A DNA stretch of 64,000 bases from Amblyornis subalaris. Taxonomy: Eukaryota; Chordata; Aves; Passeriformes; Ptilonorhynchidae. Below the pieces are notes generated by a model, which saw only the letters and a list, made by a program, of their open reading frames with translations, was not told the DNA's origin and did no database searches. Every line of letters begins with the position of its first letter. Positions within the stretch are counted from its first letter, which is position 1. Both the position numbers and the translations under genes were made by a program. The DNA lies in contig JACAXG010000064.1 of NCBI GenBank assembly GCA_018881555.1, positions 3,849,304 through 3,913,303 on the forward strand. The letters run 5' to 3'. Shown piece after piece: positions 11,337 through 21,840 of this stretch.

Positions 11337-12573
11337 ACAGTTCCTTTTATGACAGTTTATTGCCTTGCATGTGTTCCTTGATATTGATCCACATCTGCAT
11401 AAATCAATGTTCTTCATGGCAATTTTCTTGGGAGTCTTTCGCTTTGCTTTACATTCCTTTTTCTCCCCTCTTAAAGCAGGAGGTTTCATGCCAACCCTCT
11501 GTTTCCTACTGTTCATTCNCCAGACAAGCACATATTTTGAAAATAAATTTATTAAGCACAAGAGTTGACAAGGAGATTTCTCAGAGCTGATCCTGCACAG
11601 GACTGGACACCAGCAGCACTCCCCATGCAATGGTATTTCTCTATTCTTACCCATACCAAAATACCCTTTTCTGGTATAATCAGCATCTCTTCATCAATTC
11701 TAATCTCTCTCTGGTCATTTTAAAACTCATTAAGTGATGTTCAAATGGAGCTCGAAAGGCAGCAACNCCATGGTGAACATATTCATAGATAGAGGTTTGA
11801 CTTACTGAGATCTCATCCGGTGCCAGCAAACCCAAATTATCTGTTTATTCCTGAGCTTTGCCTGTCCATAGTCAGCTATTGGATAGGTATCAGTGTTTCT
11901 GTTTTCCATTTAGGTCACAGAATGACTTCTTGTCAAGAAAAATCAAGAAAAAAAAGCAATAGGGTATTGAGAAAGTAGGACCGGGAGGTGTCTGAAATAT
12001 CTCAGTGTCTGGATGCTGAAATTTGTGGAGTTTGGGTTTTGGCACAACTCTCGACATCCCTGTTTTCACAGCACTACAGAGAATCTTTTCAGGCACAGAA
12101 ATTTGCAGGAGTAAACAGGAAATGGCTCTGCAGTGACATCAACCAAGACACTGCAAATGTCTATTGGCAGAAACATCCCCAAATCGCCCAAGTGGAGATT
12201 TCCACTGATATTTGAAGATATTTATTGCCAGCTGCAGTTTCAGACCCGGAACAAGTGAAAGCACAGAGCGTGAGTGACATTGTTGTGGCCCTGAGGGGTC
12301 ACTTCTGTAGTGTCCCCTCTTTCACATTGAGAATCTTGATGCAGATCCCACTGAAATCCGTGGAGATCTTTCCATCCAATTAATTACACTTCGTGGCAGG
12401 CTCAGAGGCCTTTGTTGCAGACAGGTCAGCACTTGGCACAAGCCTTGATATACCTGGGATAGCAGCCAAGGATTCCTGGTTTTGCTGATGTTGTATTAAA
12501 ACCTTTTCCGTCGTGTTCCACATCTCAGGGATTTTCTAAGCCCCAGTGCATGGGCCCACCAAAACTGAGGCTG

Positions 12574-12657
12574 GAGTGGTGTTCGGTCAAAGGTTGGACT
12601 TGATGATCTTGGGGGGGTGTTTTCCGATTTTAATGATTCTATGATTCCATGATTCTG
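12574..12657 (+). mobile_element. CR1 LINE 3' tail
   Basis: GTGGTGTTCGGTCAAAGGTTGGACTTGATGATCTTG is followed by a tail of three near-repeats of ATGATTC(T/C)ATGATT. Strongly 5'-truncated. Confidence 0.9.
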
Positions 12658-12894
12658 GGTTATTTCAAAATCTGCTTAAGCTTCAAGTACATCTCATGCC
12701 CTCATCTTCCTTGNTTTTCTTGACCAGGTGGTGTCTTCCAGGATTTAGATCTCCTCCAAAATGCAAAACTCATTAACCTTGCTCACATCCGATTGAAGGT
12801 GGGCTCTGAGGGGGAGAGTATTGGATGTTGGACAAGCCTTTCCAAGCTCCAAGGANTACTAAAAGGAAGATGGGAACAAGCTTTTTGGAGGGAC

Positions 12895-13174
12895 GGATGC
12901 AATAGGACAAAGGGTAATGGGTTTAAAATGAAAAAAGGAAATTTAGAATAGAAATAAGGAACACATTTTTATAATGAGGTTGGTGAACCACTGGCACAGG
13001 TTGCCCAGAGAGGTGGTAGATGCCCCATCCCTGGAAGTGTTCAAGGTCAGATTGGACGAGGCTTTGAGCAACCTGGTCTAGTGGAAGATGTCCCTGCTCA
13101 CTGCAGGAGGGTTGGACTAATTGACCATTAAAGGNCCCTTTCGACCCAAACCATTCTGTGATTCTCTGATTCTG
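12895..13174 (+). mobile_element. CR1 LINE 3' fragment
   Basis: Plus-strand landmarks are CCACTGGCACAGGTTGCCCAG, AGGTGGTAGATGCCCCATCCC, CTTTGAGCAACCTGGTCTAG and the tail CCATTCTGTGATTCTCTGATTCTGTG. About 280 bases remain. Confidence 0.92.
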
Positions 13175-14378
13175 TGTTCTTGTAAAACAACCTTCCTCCC
13201 ACAATGTTTTATGAAGATGATTTTCACCTTGATTCAAAAATACGTTTGCTGTTCTTAAAACCCAGGATGAATTTTGTCCCCTGGAAAACCCTNGGTGCTC
13301 TCGGGACCTTGCTCTGCTGCTGAGACTTCTTGAACTCCGTGCAGTCCCACCCTTCCCTGTGGCTGAGCAGGTCACCTATACAGAGAAGACACAGATAAAA
13401 CAATCAAGTGACGAAAGAATCTTTGTTTGGGGTCGGCAGCAATGGCTTGGCTGAGGTTGGTTGTTTGCTGGCACATCCTGATCTACCTGAACAGTTCCCT
13501 CTGACTCACCTTGGACTTTGGCAGTTGAAGCATTCCCATCTATTAAGTAGCAAGACTCTGCAGCTATTTCTTTTTAAGTATAACTTCGACTGAATGACCT
13601 TAATAGAAAACTGCCAACAAAAGCACAAAAAAAGTTTAATTTAATTAAGTCTAAATAATATGATCTTGAAGTTTTAATACACACTTATCTATTGACATTG
13701 TCCCACAGTTAGAATGAAAGAACAAAGTCCTTGTTCTGCTCTTCTGCAGAGCAGGCAAATTTATAATGTACAGCAAAAGGAATCTGAAAGGCAGAGCCTT
13801 CATCCGATGTTTAATCCAATATTAGAAAGTGAACATCAAAGGTTCTGCTGCTGAAGTGTGGGGGCAATCGTAGAACGGAGAGTTTGGTTCCCAACAAGGA
13901 AACATCCAGGGTGCATGGTCCTTATTTCATGGATGACAGAGGAAAATTTTGTAATAGAGTCCTGTGGGTACATTCTGTTGGTCTCAGCACGGGTCTGACA
14001 TATATTTGGGAATATCTTCCTTGACAGGGAAAGGGAAAGTATTTGGAAGGGGATTTTGGTGGTGTTGAAGGCTGAGCTTCCCTTTGGATATTGTAGCAAC
14101 ACCAAATATCCTCCTTGTTCTGACAGGACATTATGTGATGTGTGTGTGGTACAACCTGCCTGAACTATTTTGAGTAGTACACATATAATACATTAAAACT
14201 TCAAATATCCTCTTCAGCTCCATACATCTCATCTTTCCAGTATTTTCCATGAGACACGTGTGTCTCTCTNCTTGCCTTTAGAGAACCTGGGTGAGGGTTG
14301 GCCATTCACCACCTGAATAAACGACTGGAAGGCAAATAAAAAACAAGCAAAAGGATGTAAATTTTAAAAGAANATTTT
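13175..14378. other. Single-copy DNA, no gene seen
   Basis: Nothing recognisable between the CR1 ending at 13174 and the LTR fragment at 14379. Confidence 0.6.
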
Positions 14379-14510
14379 TGTTGTGGTTTAACCCCAATCA
14401 GCAACTCAGCCCCACCCAGTTTCTCACTCACTCCTCCTCGGAAGGGAGAAGAGAATAAATAGGCAAGTTGGGCTCAGCTAAGGAATTAAAAATAATTGGA
14501 AAATGCAAGA
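14379..14510 (-). mobile_element. Avian ERVL-type LTR end fragment
   Basis: TGTTGTGGTTTAACCCC at 14379 matches the terminal block of the same LTR family as the 46026 element. It is followed by CAGCAACTCAGC, CTCACTCACTCC and a GGGCTCAGCTAAGG stretch in the expected order. Only the 3' terminal 130 or so bases remain, in minus orientation. It is probably an old truncated solo LTR. Confidence 0.6.
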
Positions 14511-15546
14511 AAGTTGAGGATGCATCATCTCTGCCTGCTCTGTTCTTACTTTTTCCCAAACATTCAGATTTTACTTATTTTGGAGACAGACTTTGCTTGT
14601 TCTGAGCCTGTTCCTCTGCACTTCTGTCCTCATGNCTCCGATCCATACCTGTGTGAATTCTGTGCCCTGATGAGGTAGTTGAAACTTAATCCTTTTTTTA
14701 TGATTAATTTCGGTAGGAATTGTGGTGAATTGCTATTTGTTAATACACATATTTCCCCACGCTGCTCCTTCGGAGATCAGACACTCGGAAATCAAATAAT
14801 AAAAGTTAACATGAAGGGATTATTACAGCCCCTTATAAGGACTTGGGGGAAATTATCATGCAAACAGATGGTGCTCCGGAAAAGTGTTAAAAATACTGCA
14901 GAATAATTTGTCTGGTTGACAAAAAGAATCGATATTAAAGAAATAGAGAGATAAAATGATGTTAGAGAGAGATGAGCATTTTTTTTTTTTTTTAAATCCC
15001 TCATGGAGCCGCAGCATTCTCAACTTATTCTTTCTGATTTTTGCTCTGCTCTCTTTTTCATTTATGATTTTTTTTCATTTATGATCTCAGACTCCACTAA
15101 TAATGGAGAAATTGCTGAAGTTTTATTAGACGGTTGGGATCTTGGTTGTCAGAACGGGGTCTTTCTTACTCCCTGTCTGGAATTTCACTCTTAGGTTTTG
15201 CCCTCTGTGCTTTTCTCTGCTCACCTTTCCTTACTTGCCCTTTTTCTTGTATGTGGCTCAATGATTTGTCTGTAACATAAATCCTTGATTTTCAGGCTAA
15301 AACCATTTAGACCAGCTCATGGATGTGATGCCAAATGGCACAGAGCAATCCTTGCTTTCAGCTGTAATCCTGGATTCCCTCACCTCCTACTTCCGCCTTC
15401 ACTGGAAGAGAAATGGATGGAGGAGGACAGAGCTCTTCTTCATTCCTTCAGGGTGTGCCAAGGGTGGGCCACAAAAGAGGGAAAACATCTGGCTGAAGAC
15501 ATTCCCCTCATATTGATCTTCTAGTGGTGTAAGATCAGAAGGAAAA
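14511..15546. other. Single-copy DNA, no gene seen
   Basis: AT-rich sequence without a recognisable element. Overlapping short frames at 15285-15524 show no domain. Confidence 0.6.
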
Positions 15547-15670
15547 ATCATGGAATCATGGATGGTTTGGATTAGAGGAGACCTTAAAGATCATCTTGTT
15601 CCAACCCCATGCTATGGGCAGGGACACCTTCCACTAGACCAGGTTGATCCAAGCCCCATCCAACCTGGCC
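15547..15670 (-). mobile_element. CR1 LINE 3' fragment
   Basis: It begins ATCATGGAATCATGGATGGTTTGG and runs to GCCCCATCCAACCTGGCCC, where an AAAT microsatellite takes over (15672-15700). Confidence 0.92.
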
Positions 15671-15671
15671 C

Positions 15672-15700
15672 AAATAAATAAATACATAAATAAATAAATA
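15672..15700. repeat. AAAT microsatellite
   Basis: About seven AAAT units with one interruption (ATAC). It directly abuts the truncated 5' end of the minus-strand CR1 at 15547. Confidence 0.95.
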
Positions 15701-15923
15701 CCTGTTCTCACTCAGGTTGTAACAGGAGGACTCTCAAGATGTGTTTGTCCTATTCCCTGGACAGTCTTAGCTGCATAAACTGGAGGAGGAATGAAGACCA
15801 GAGTCAAAACTCCTATTATTTACAGGAAACATCAAGGTGCAGACATCAGACTCAAATAAACAACACACAATGTGAGTGGTTTTTCACTGAGTTGGCTCAG
15901 TCAGGCATAAATCTTTAGACTTA

Positions 15924-16193
15924 AGGCATTAGTGATAAGACAAGGCTTTAAACTGAAAGAGGGCAGAATTAAGTTCGATATCAGGAAAAAAATCTTTCCT
16001 GTGAGGGCAGAGAGACACTTGAAGAAGTTTTTCAGAGAAGGTGTGGCTGCCCCATCCCTGGAAGTATTCAAGGCCAGGTTGGATGGGGCTTGGAGCAACC
16101 TGGGATAATGGAAGGTGTCCCTGCCCATGGCAGGGGGTTGGAATGAGATGATCTTTAAGATCCCTTCAACCCAAACCATTTCATGATTCTATG
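15924..16193 (+). mobile_element. CR1 LINE 3' fragment
   Basis: Landmarks are ATCAGGAAAAAAATCTTTCC, GTGGCTGCCCCATCCCTGG, TTGGATGGGGCTTGGAGC and the tail TTCATGATTCTATGG. It lies about 250 bases from the minus-strand CR1 at 15547, in opposite orientation. Confidence 0.93.
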
Positions 16194-17052
16194 GTAATTC
16201 CTTCTCTTGCTGGATGCTGCTGACCTCACTTTCCTTCCATGGAACTTTCATTTTATTTCTCCTCCTTTCCCTGTTTTCTGGCCGAGAGCACCCCCTTGAT
16301 CCACCTCCGGACGCTTCCAGCTCGAGAGGAGCAGATTAACGCACACCTCTCTCCGTCTCTGTGTGCACAACTTTCCCGGGTGCCAGAGACAATTACCTGC
16401 CTGGGCAAACAACGTCCACCTTTAATCAATTTCCACCNAATTAATTTCTACAAGTGTTGCACCATTACCGAGGAGGGAGATGAACAAAGGGGAGGAAGAC
16501 AGACAGAAAATCCCAGGACGCCGGCGCCTTGCTCCGAGAGGCAAACATAATTAATTGTAGTGGTTTGATTTCTGCCCCTTCTCCTCNCTCCTGTGTCAAA
16601 ACCCGGGTGTTTTAACTGGCGTTGGGTAATTGGTTCTGTGTTCCTAAATGAAGGCACCGCGATTGTTAAAGGCGTAAAATTGNAACAGCAAAACGCTGCT
16701 GCCCTGTGACAATTCCTTGCCAGAGCTAAACAGATCTGTCTGTAACACAGAGGTCTGAGGAGAATAAACCTCCTGGGGTCCAGGGCTCGCTTGTTCCTTT
16801 GGGTTCCTGTCATAATTCCATAGTCACGGCCTGATGTTGTCTCAGAACAACACGAGGGGAGCTTTCCCATCGCTGACCTGCCATGGATTTAACCTGCGGC
16901 TGTTTCCCACATCCNTGTAGGCTGGGAGCACGCCCAATATGGGAATATCAGGACATTTGCGTGTTTGTTAATTGGACTCCGTGGCTGATGGATTCACCCA
17001 AGTTCCCTCGGAATCCTGTTCGAGATGTGGCACATGCGGCAAAGCAGCCCAG
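16194..17052. other. Single-copy DNA, no gene seen
   Basis: Moderately GC-rich, with AATTAATT-type motifs around 16420-16450. The 140-codon minus-strand frame (16448-16870) has two ambiguous codons and no recognisable domain. Confidence 0.55.
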
Positions 17053-17322
17053 GGACAGGATAAGGGGGAATGGCTTTCAGAGGAAGGAGAGGAGATTTAG
17101 GTTGGATTTCAGGAATAAATTCTTCCCTGGGAGAGTGGTGAGGCCCTGGAATAGAAATCCCAGAGAAGCTGTGGCTGCCCCATCCCTGGAAGTGTCCAAG
17201 GCCGGGTTGGAAGGGGCTTGGAGCAACCTGGGATAGTGGAAGGTCTCCCTGCCCATGGCAGGGGGTTGGAATTTAATCATCTTTCAGGTCCTTTCCAACC
17301 CAAACCATTCTGGGATTCTGTG
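17053..17322 (+). mobile_element. CR1 LINE 3' fragment
   Basis: AAATTCTTCCCTGGGAGAGTGGTGAGG, GAAGCTGTGGCTGCCCC and GGGCTTGGAGCAACCTGGG appear in order, and the tail reads CCATTCTGGGATTCTGTG. Confidence 0.93.
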
Positions 17323-20300
17323 AAATAGGAAAGGAATTTCATCCAGAACCTCACAATTTGGAGAAATATCACTNTTATGAACATCTGGGGAGCTGGTACA
17401 GCAAACTTTTTATTTTAGTTTGGCGCTGTTCCTACAAAGATTCTCTGGCAAGACAATAAACTGAATTTGTGCCCTGTTTACTGTTGGTACCCCTGATATC
17501 CAAATCCATTCATGTCCCCCCATGAAGGAGTTGTTCACAACAACGTCCTCTCTAAGAACAGACAAATGAAACTAAAAACTGTTNGGGATGACAATGACCA
17601 GCTGAATTTCTGCTCTAATTCAAGAGGACTCTACACTGAAAGAGACAAAAGCACCTGCTAGAATGTTAAAATGTATTTTCCTAAAGTATGGGTTTAATTA
17701 GAAAAGCTGAGCTGGTGTGAAAAGGGAATCTTCACCAGTTCCTGTATTTATGAGGGTAGAGTAAAACAAACTGAGAATCTTATTCAGGCTTTTTAATATC
17801 TCTGCTTTTCATGCAACCCACTGCTCATTCTTCAAATAAAAGCATAATTGAAAAGGAACAGCATCTTCTATTTTCATAGTGATGATGGAGTAAAAGCCAT
17901 AGGATTTTTAAGGCACCCTATACAGAGATCCTACAGGCTTTTTCCTGGTGAACTCTCCCATCAGTCTGGAAATGAAAACTTGAAATTCATTTTGTTTTCC
18001 CCGTGGGAAAAAGTCAGTCTCGTGGCACTGAGGCTTTATGAAGTGTGCAAGGATTTACTTGCTGAGAGCAAAACTGGAGCGATATTATATATGTGCTAAG
18101 GATAAAATATCCCCTTGGAAATGAGCAATTCAGCCCTTTGAAAATCCNAGTGAGGGCAGGAGGGGATCGTATGGAAACCTAATATTGCAGTAAAACACGG
18201 AGAAAATTCTAGTGCCATCTATTGACGCGAAAATATAAAGGTGGAAGAGAAGCTGGGCTCGTCTGCCTGGATGCAAACAGGNAGAGAGGGGAGGCTGTTT
18301 GTTTTAATCACGTCAAGTTAGGATATTTGTAAATATGCAGTTTCATGTTTAGTCTCTCTAATGATGTTGTATTTGGGGTAAATGTGTTGACTTTCAAATT
18401 AATCACCGTTGTAATCAAGCTGCAGCGAGAGATGGGGATTTGCCTGTAATGGGAATTAGGAGTCACTGCCGAGCGGATAAACGCTGGCATTCTGACTAAT
18501 GCTCTTCAGCAGGTTTGCAGTGTCATCCCAGGCTGGATCCGGGCTGGGAAGCAGGTGGAAATCCCCCGTGGAATAAAAGGTGGGAGAATCCCCAGTTCCG
18601 AGACCTCCCCTGGCTTTCCGCTGGGAAAATATTTCCGTGCCTGTGTCAGCACTGAAGGAAAGAGGGATTTCCATTCCCGGCGAGTCAGCAGGAGGCAGCC
18701 AGCCAAAGATGGGCACCTGACACTGAAATTCAAATGTCTCATTTCGGCATCAGGGGGTCTGGATTAGCACCAAATGCTTTTCAAATTCAAGTGATTCTCT
18801 CTCCCTGCNTTCCCACTTGGTCAACAGAACAAATCAGACTTACCTGGGTCATCATTTGGCAAAGCAGGACCTTCCCAAGCTGGAATGAAGGGCTCCACTC
18901 AGGATACGGGAGCATGGAGCTCTCTGCCTTTGGAACACCAACGCGTGGAGCTGCACTCAGAACCCAGCTCAGGATGGTAACAGGATGAGAGGCAGGAAGG
19001 GAATGATGCACCTTACACTGGGGTCAGGCTGTAATGTGCATCCATAGTGGGATGTCCCTGCAATCCTTAGGTTTTTTCAGGAATTGCTGTGCCAGCAAAT
19101 ACTTCCTTTCTGCAGAAAAATGCGATGTTTGATACCAAAGTCCTTTGGGTTTGGAGAAAGAACTTAACTATTGTGATCATCATAAACAGAAAATTAAAGC
19201 TTGAAAGGACTTTGGGACTCAGCATAGAGCACTGAAGTCATCCATGTTTTTGTATGGAGCCACTACATTCCAAGGGACACAGCACTTACTTCTTACAAGT
19301 GTCTTACAGTGAAGAATTCTGAGCAATGCTCAACATCTTTTCCTTACTCAGGCATTTTCCGTGCTGGAGGGACTTGGAGAATGTTCAGGGCAAAGTGGTT
19401 ATCAGGAAAAAACCTGCTACAAAAGGCTGATACCTGAAACTGACCATGTATAGGAAAATATTTGAGACCAATCTATGGTACTTCTTTATCTGGGTGATAA
19501 AAGATGAAGTCCTGACTGCAGTGTAGGTGACTTGTAATTTTCTACACTTCCCTTCCAAAGGCAAAAATTCACAAAATTTGAGATTTTATTTTTCCTCTCC
19601 TTGCATCAGTTAAAAAAAAAAATAAAATCTACCAATTCCAATGCATTTGAGCATCTGTCAAGAGGAAAAAAGAGGGAGGGAGAAAAAAAGTGTGGGAGAA
19701 AACCTGTCAGGAAAGCTTGGATGTTATTTCAATATTGACATTCTTTAAAAACTTCCGTGGAGGGAGGCCAAAGCTCTTTGTCAGGACAGTAGGAAGGGAC
19801 AATTGGGTTTTATGAAACTCATCCTGGTTACTGGGGTGATCTTGAAGNTCCTCACTCTGAACAGGTCTGAGCTCCCATTTCCCAGCCAGAAAGTGGTTGC
19901 AGTAATGACTCGTTTCACAGGAGTGACGTGGGATTTCTGTCCTTGGTGCCATGCAGGGCAGAGGGCCCCATGGAAGGACAAAGATTTGTATCTCCCAAAA
20001 CGCTGTGACATTTTCACACTGTTTGATCACACTCTCTTAGGTACTTCAAGTTCAGTGCCTGCTTGAAGAAAACCTTCAAATGATTCTAACAGAGATATTT
20101 GAGGTTTTGTGGCNGCACCTTCCACCCATCTTGATCCTTGTGTTCCCAGGGCCACCNCTCAGTGACCTGTGCCTTTTTGTGCGTTGATCTTTGAAAATTC
20201 AGGGGNAATTATTTCCACTTCTCCAGTGTTTAGAAACACAGAGGAGAGAATCCAAACACCAACCATGTGCACACACAAACTCTGCTTTTTACCTCCTGCA

Positions 20301-20631
20301 AGCCAAAATTCTGCACCCAGCTAAAGAAGGCTAAAGGATTTCCTCTCTGCAGCCTCTTCTTTTTGTCATATCAATCCTCTTAATCTTTTCAATCTGCTTC
20401 AGAAGGACTGATGGCAACAGATCACAAATAAACAGCCTTAAAGACAAAGGATGTGTGACATAAAGGAGTGTTCGGGTCGTTGCCTGAGTAGGAAATGTAA
20501 ATCAGAGTCGATGAAGGAAATAAAATGTGTCAGCTGAAAGAAACCCTGGCAAAGCAAAGCGTTTTTAAAATAAATCAGGTGCAGGANGTCNTGTGCAAAA
20601 NNTCCTCCTCNNNGGGAAACCCCTGGTAAGG
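17323..20631. other. Single-copy DNA free of clear CR1 (3.3 kb)
   Basis: No repeat family recognised across 3.3 kb. Two overlapping minus-strand frames at 18456-18742 and a plus-strand one at 18555-18767 are short and have no domain. Confidence 0.55.
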
Positions 20632-20767
20632 ATCNTGGAATTATGGAATGGTTTGGGTTGGAAGGGANCCTAAAGATCATTTTTCCAACCCTGCCACAGG
20701 CAAGGACACCTTCCACTAGACCAGGTTTCTCCAAGCCCCATCCCACCCAACCTTGGACTCTTCCAGG
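20632..20767 (-). mobile_element. CR1 LINE fragment (patchwork, part 1)
   Basis: The 3' tail is at 20632 (ATTATGGAATGGTTTGGGTTGG), running to CTTGGACTCTTCCAGG. Several ambiguous bases just upstream (20587-20613) point to poor assembly here. Confidence 0.88.
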
Positions 20768-20804
20768 TTGTCCTTGCCCATGGCAGATGGTCAGAACTGG
20801 ATGA
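20768..20804 (+). mobile_element. CR1 LINE fragment (patchwork, part 2)
   Basis: TTGTCCTTGCCCATGGCAGATGG followed by ACTGGATGATC reads as a plus-strand CR1 piece wedged between two minus-strand pieces. Confidence 0.65.
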
Positions 20805-20910
20805 TCATAGAATCACAAAATTATGGAATATGCTGAGTTGACCCATCAGGATCATTTAGTCCATTGCCCAGCCCTGCCCAGAACACCCCAAGAATCCCAG
20901 CCTGTGCCTC
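20804..20910 (-). mobile_element. CR1 LINE fragment (patchwork, part 3)
   Basis: ATCATAGAATCACAAAATTATGGAATATGCTGAGTTG resembles the 3' end of a different CR1 subfamily, with ACACCCCAAGAATCCCAGCCTGTG further in. Confidence 0.75.
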
Positions 20911-20951
20911 TTGAAGGTCCTTTCCGCCCAAACTCTTCCATGATTCTTTGA
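20911..20951 (+). mobile_element. CR1 LINE 3' tail (patchwork, part 4)
   Basis: TTGAAGGTCCTTTCCGCCCAAACTCTTCCATGATTCTTTG is a plus-strand CR1 tail that directly follows the minus-strand piece. Confidence 0.75.
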
Positions 20952-21220
20952 TCTTTCCAAGAGGCGCAAAACGCCCTGGAGCAAAACAACTGTGCCATTT
21001 GTAGATGAGTACTTTGGGAAGTGCCTTTAGCACAACCTCAGCCCACCAAATCCTGTGTCTGAAGAACCCTCCTCGCTGTGGCTCTGCCCTTTCTCCCCTC
21101 TCCTGGTTGGTGCCTTGGTCTCTTGTCTATGGCAGTGGCTTGGCCTGCAGCTGGGAATGTTGTGGAAGCTATGCCAGCTACACAAGTAACCGAGGAGCCA
21201 GTGGGGCCAGGGAGCCCAGG

Positions 21221-21686
21221 TGTTGTANTAAGTAAAGGCTCCGAGGTCCAAGATCTCCCCCTGGATTGNGGTAAGGAGGAAGGTCTTTCCCACCCAGGCC
21301 TTGGAGTGGTGTGCTCCCCTCTTCAGTTGGTTTATCCTTGTCAATCTATGTTCTNTANATGGTTATGTTCCAGAATGTTCTCCCTCACTCGACGCCCCAT
21401 TAAGGCTTTGTTCCCCTGCTCCTCCCCTCGCCTACCCTTATTGGTTTGTGTACTGCTACCCCACCTTTTGTCCTCCCCCTGACCCTAATGCGATTGGCCC
21501 TCAGTGTTCTCTCCACCCCTATTCAGTTTGGTATATAATCCTGTGTCACCCTGTAGTTAGTGCTCTCCATCCCTGACNCTTCGAGAATAAACACCTTCNG
21601 TGGANCATCATAANGAGAGTCCACCTCCGACTCTTTATTCCCGTCTNAAGGCGTCGNCTGTGCGACTGCCTGCTTAACCNCCTNNN
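21221..21686 (+). mobile_element. Endogenous retrovirus LTR, family not assigned
   Basis: About 466 bases have the layout of a retroviral LTR in plus orientation. It has a possible TG start at 21221, ATTGG (CCAAT-box-like) motifs near 21449 and 21493, a TATA box TATATAA at 21532-21538, and a polyadenylation signal AATAAA at 21586-21591. The TATA-to-AATAAA distance of about 50 bases suits a short R region. The 3' boundary is obscured by ambiguous bases at 21680-21686, and TGG at 21688 could begin a primer-binding site, but I cannot match it to a tRNA. I see no gag, pol or env sequence downstream, so it is a solo or truncated LTR. Confidence 0.7.
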
Positions 21687-21699
21687 CTGGTGGGATTAG

Positions 21700-21840
21700 C
21701 GGGTGGAAGGCACGGCACTGTGCCTTTCCCACCGGCTGTCCCACACCGCACCGAGGCACCGCCGGACAAGCGTGAGGCTTCTAGGAAGGTTGCGGCCACT
21801 GACCACCTAGCCGAAGGAGGCCACGCCGCGACACTTGTCC
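21700..21840. other. GC- and CpG-rich segment downstream of the LTR
   Basis: A 140-bp segment with many CpG sites (CACCGCACCGAGGCACCGCCGG and CCACGCCGCGACAC). It follows the 21221 LTR directly and could be leader sequence of that retrovirus or host DNA. I recognise no retroviral gene in it. Confidence 0.4.

Larger units (their letters stand above)
10388..11918 (+). repeat. Tandem direct duplication, unit 2 (1531 bp)
   Basis: This is the second copy of the unit beginning at 8857. The junction at 10387/10388 joins AGGTCAC directly to the CR1 tail, and the unit ends at the same AGGTCAC (11912-11918) before new single-copy sequence. It has two extra ambiguous bases (11519, 11767) where copy 1 is resolved. 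The two breakpoints share at most 1-2 bases, so exchange between CR1 copies does not explain it. Confidence 0.97.

Noticed and set aside
18203..18218. CTCF-like motif in GTGCCATCTATTGACG
   Set aside because: It fits only about 9 of 12 core positions, which is common by chance.
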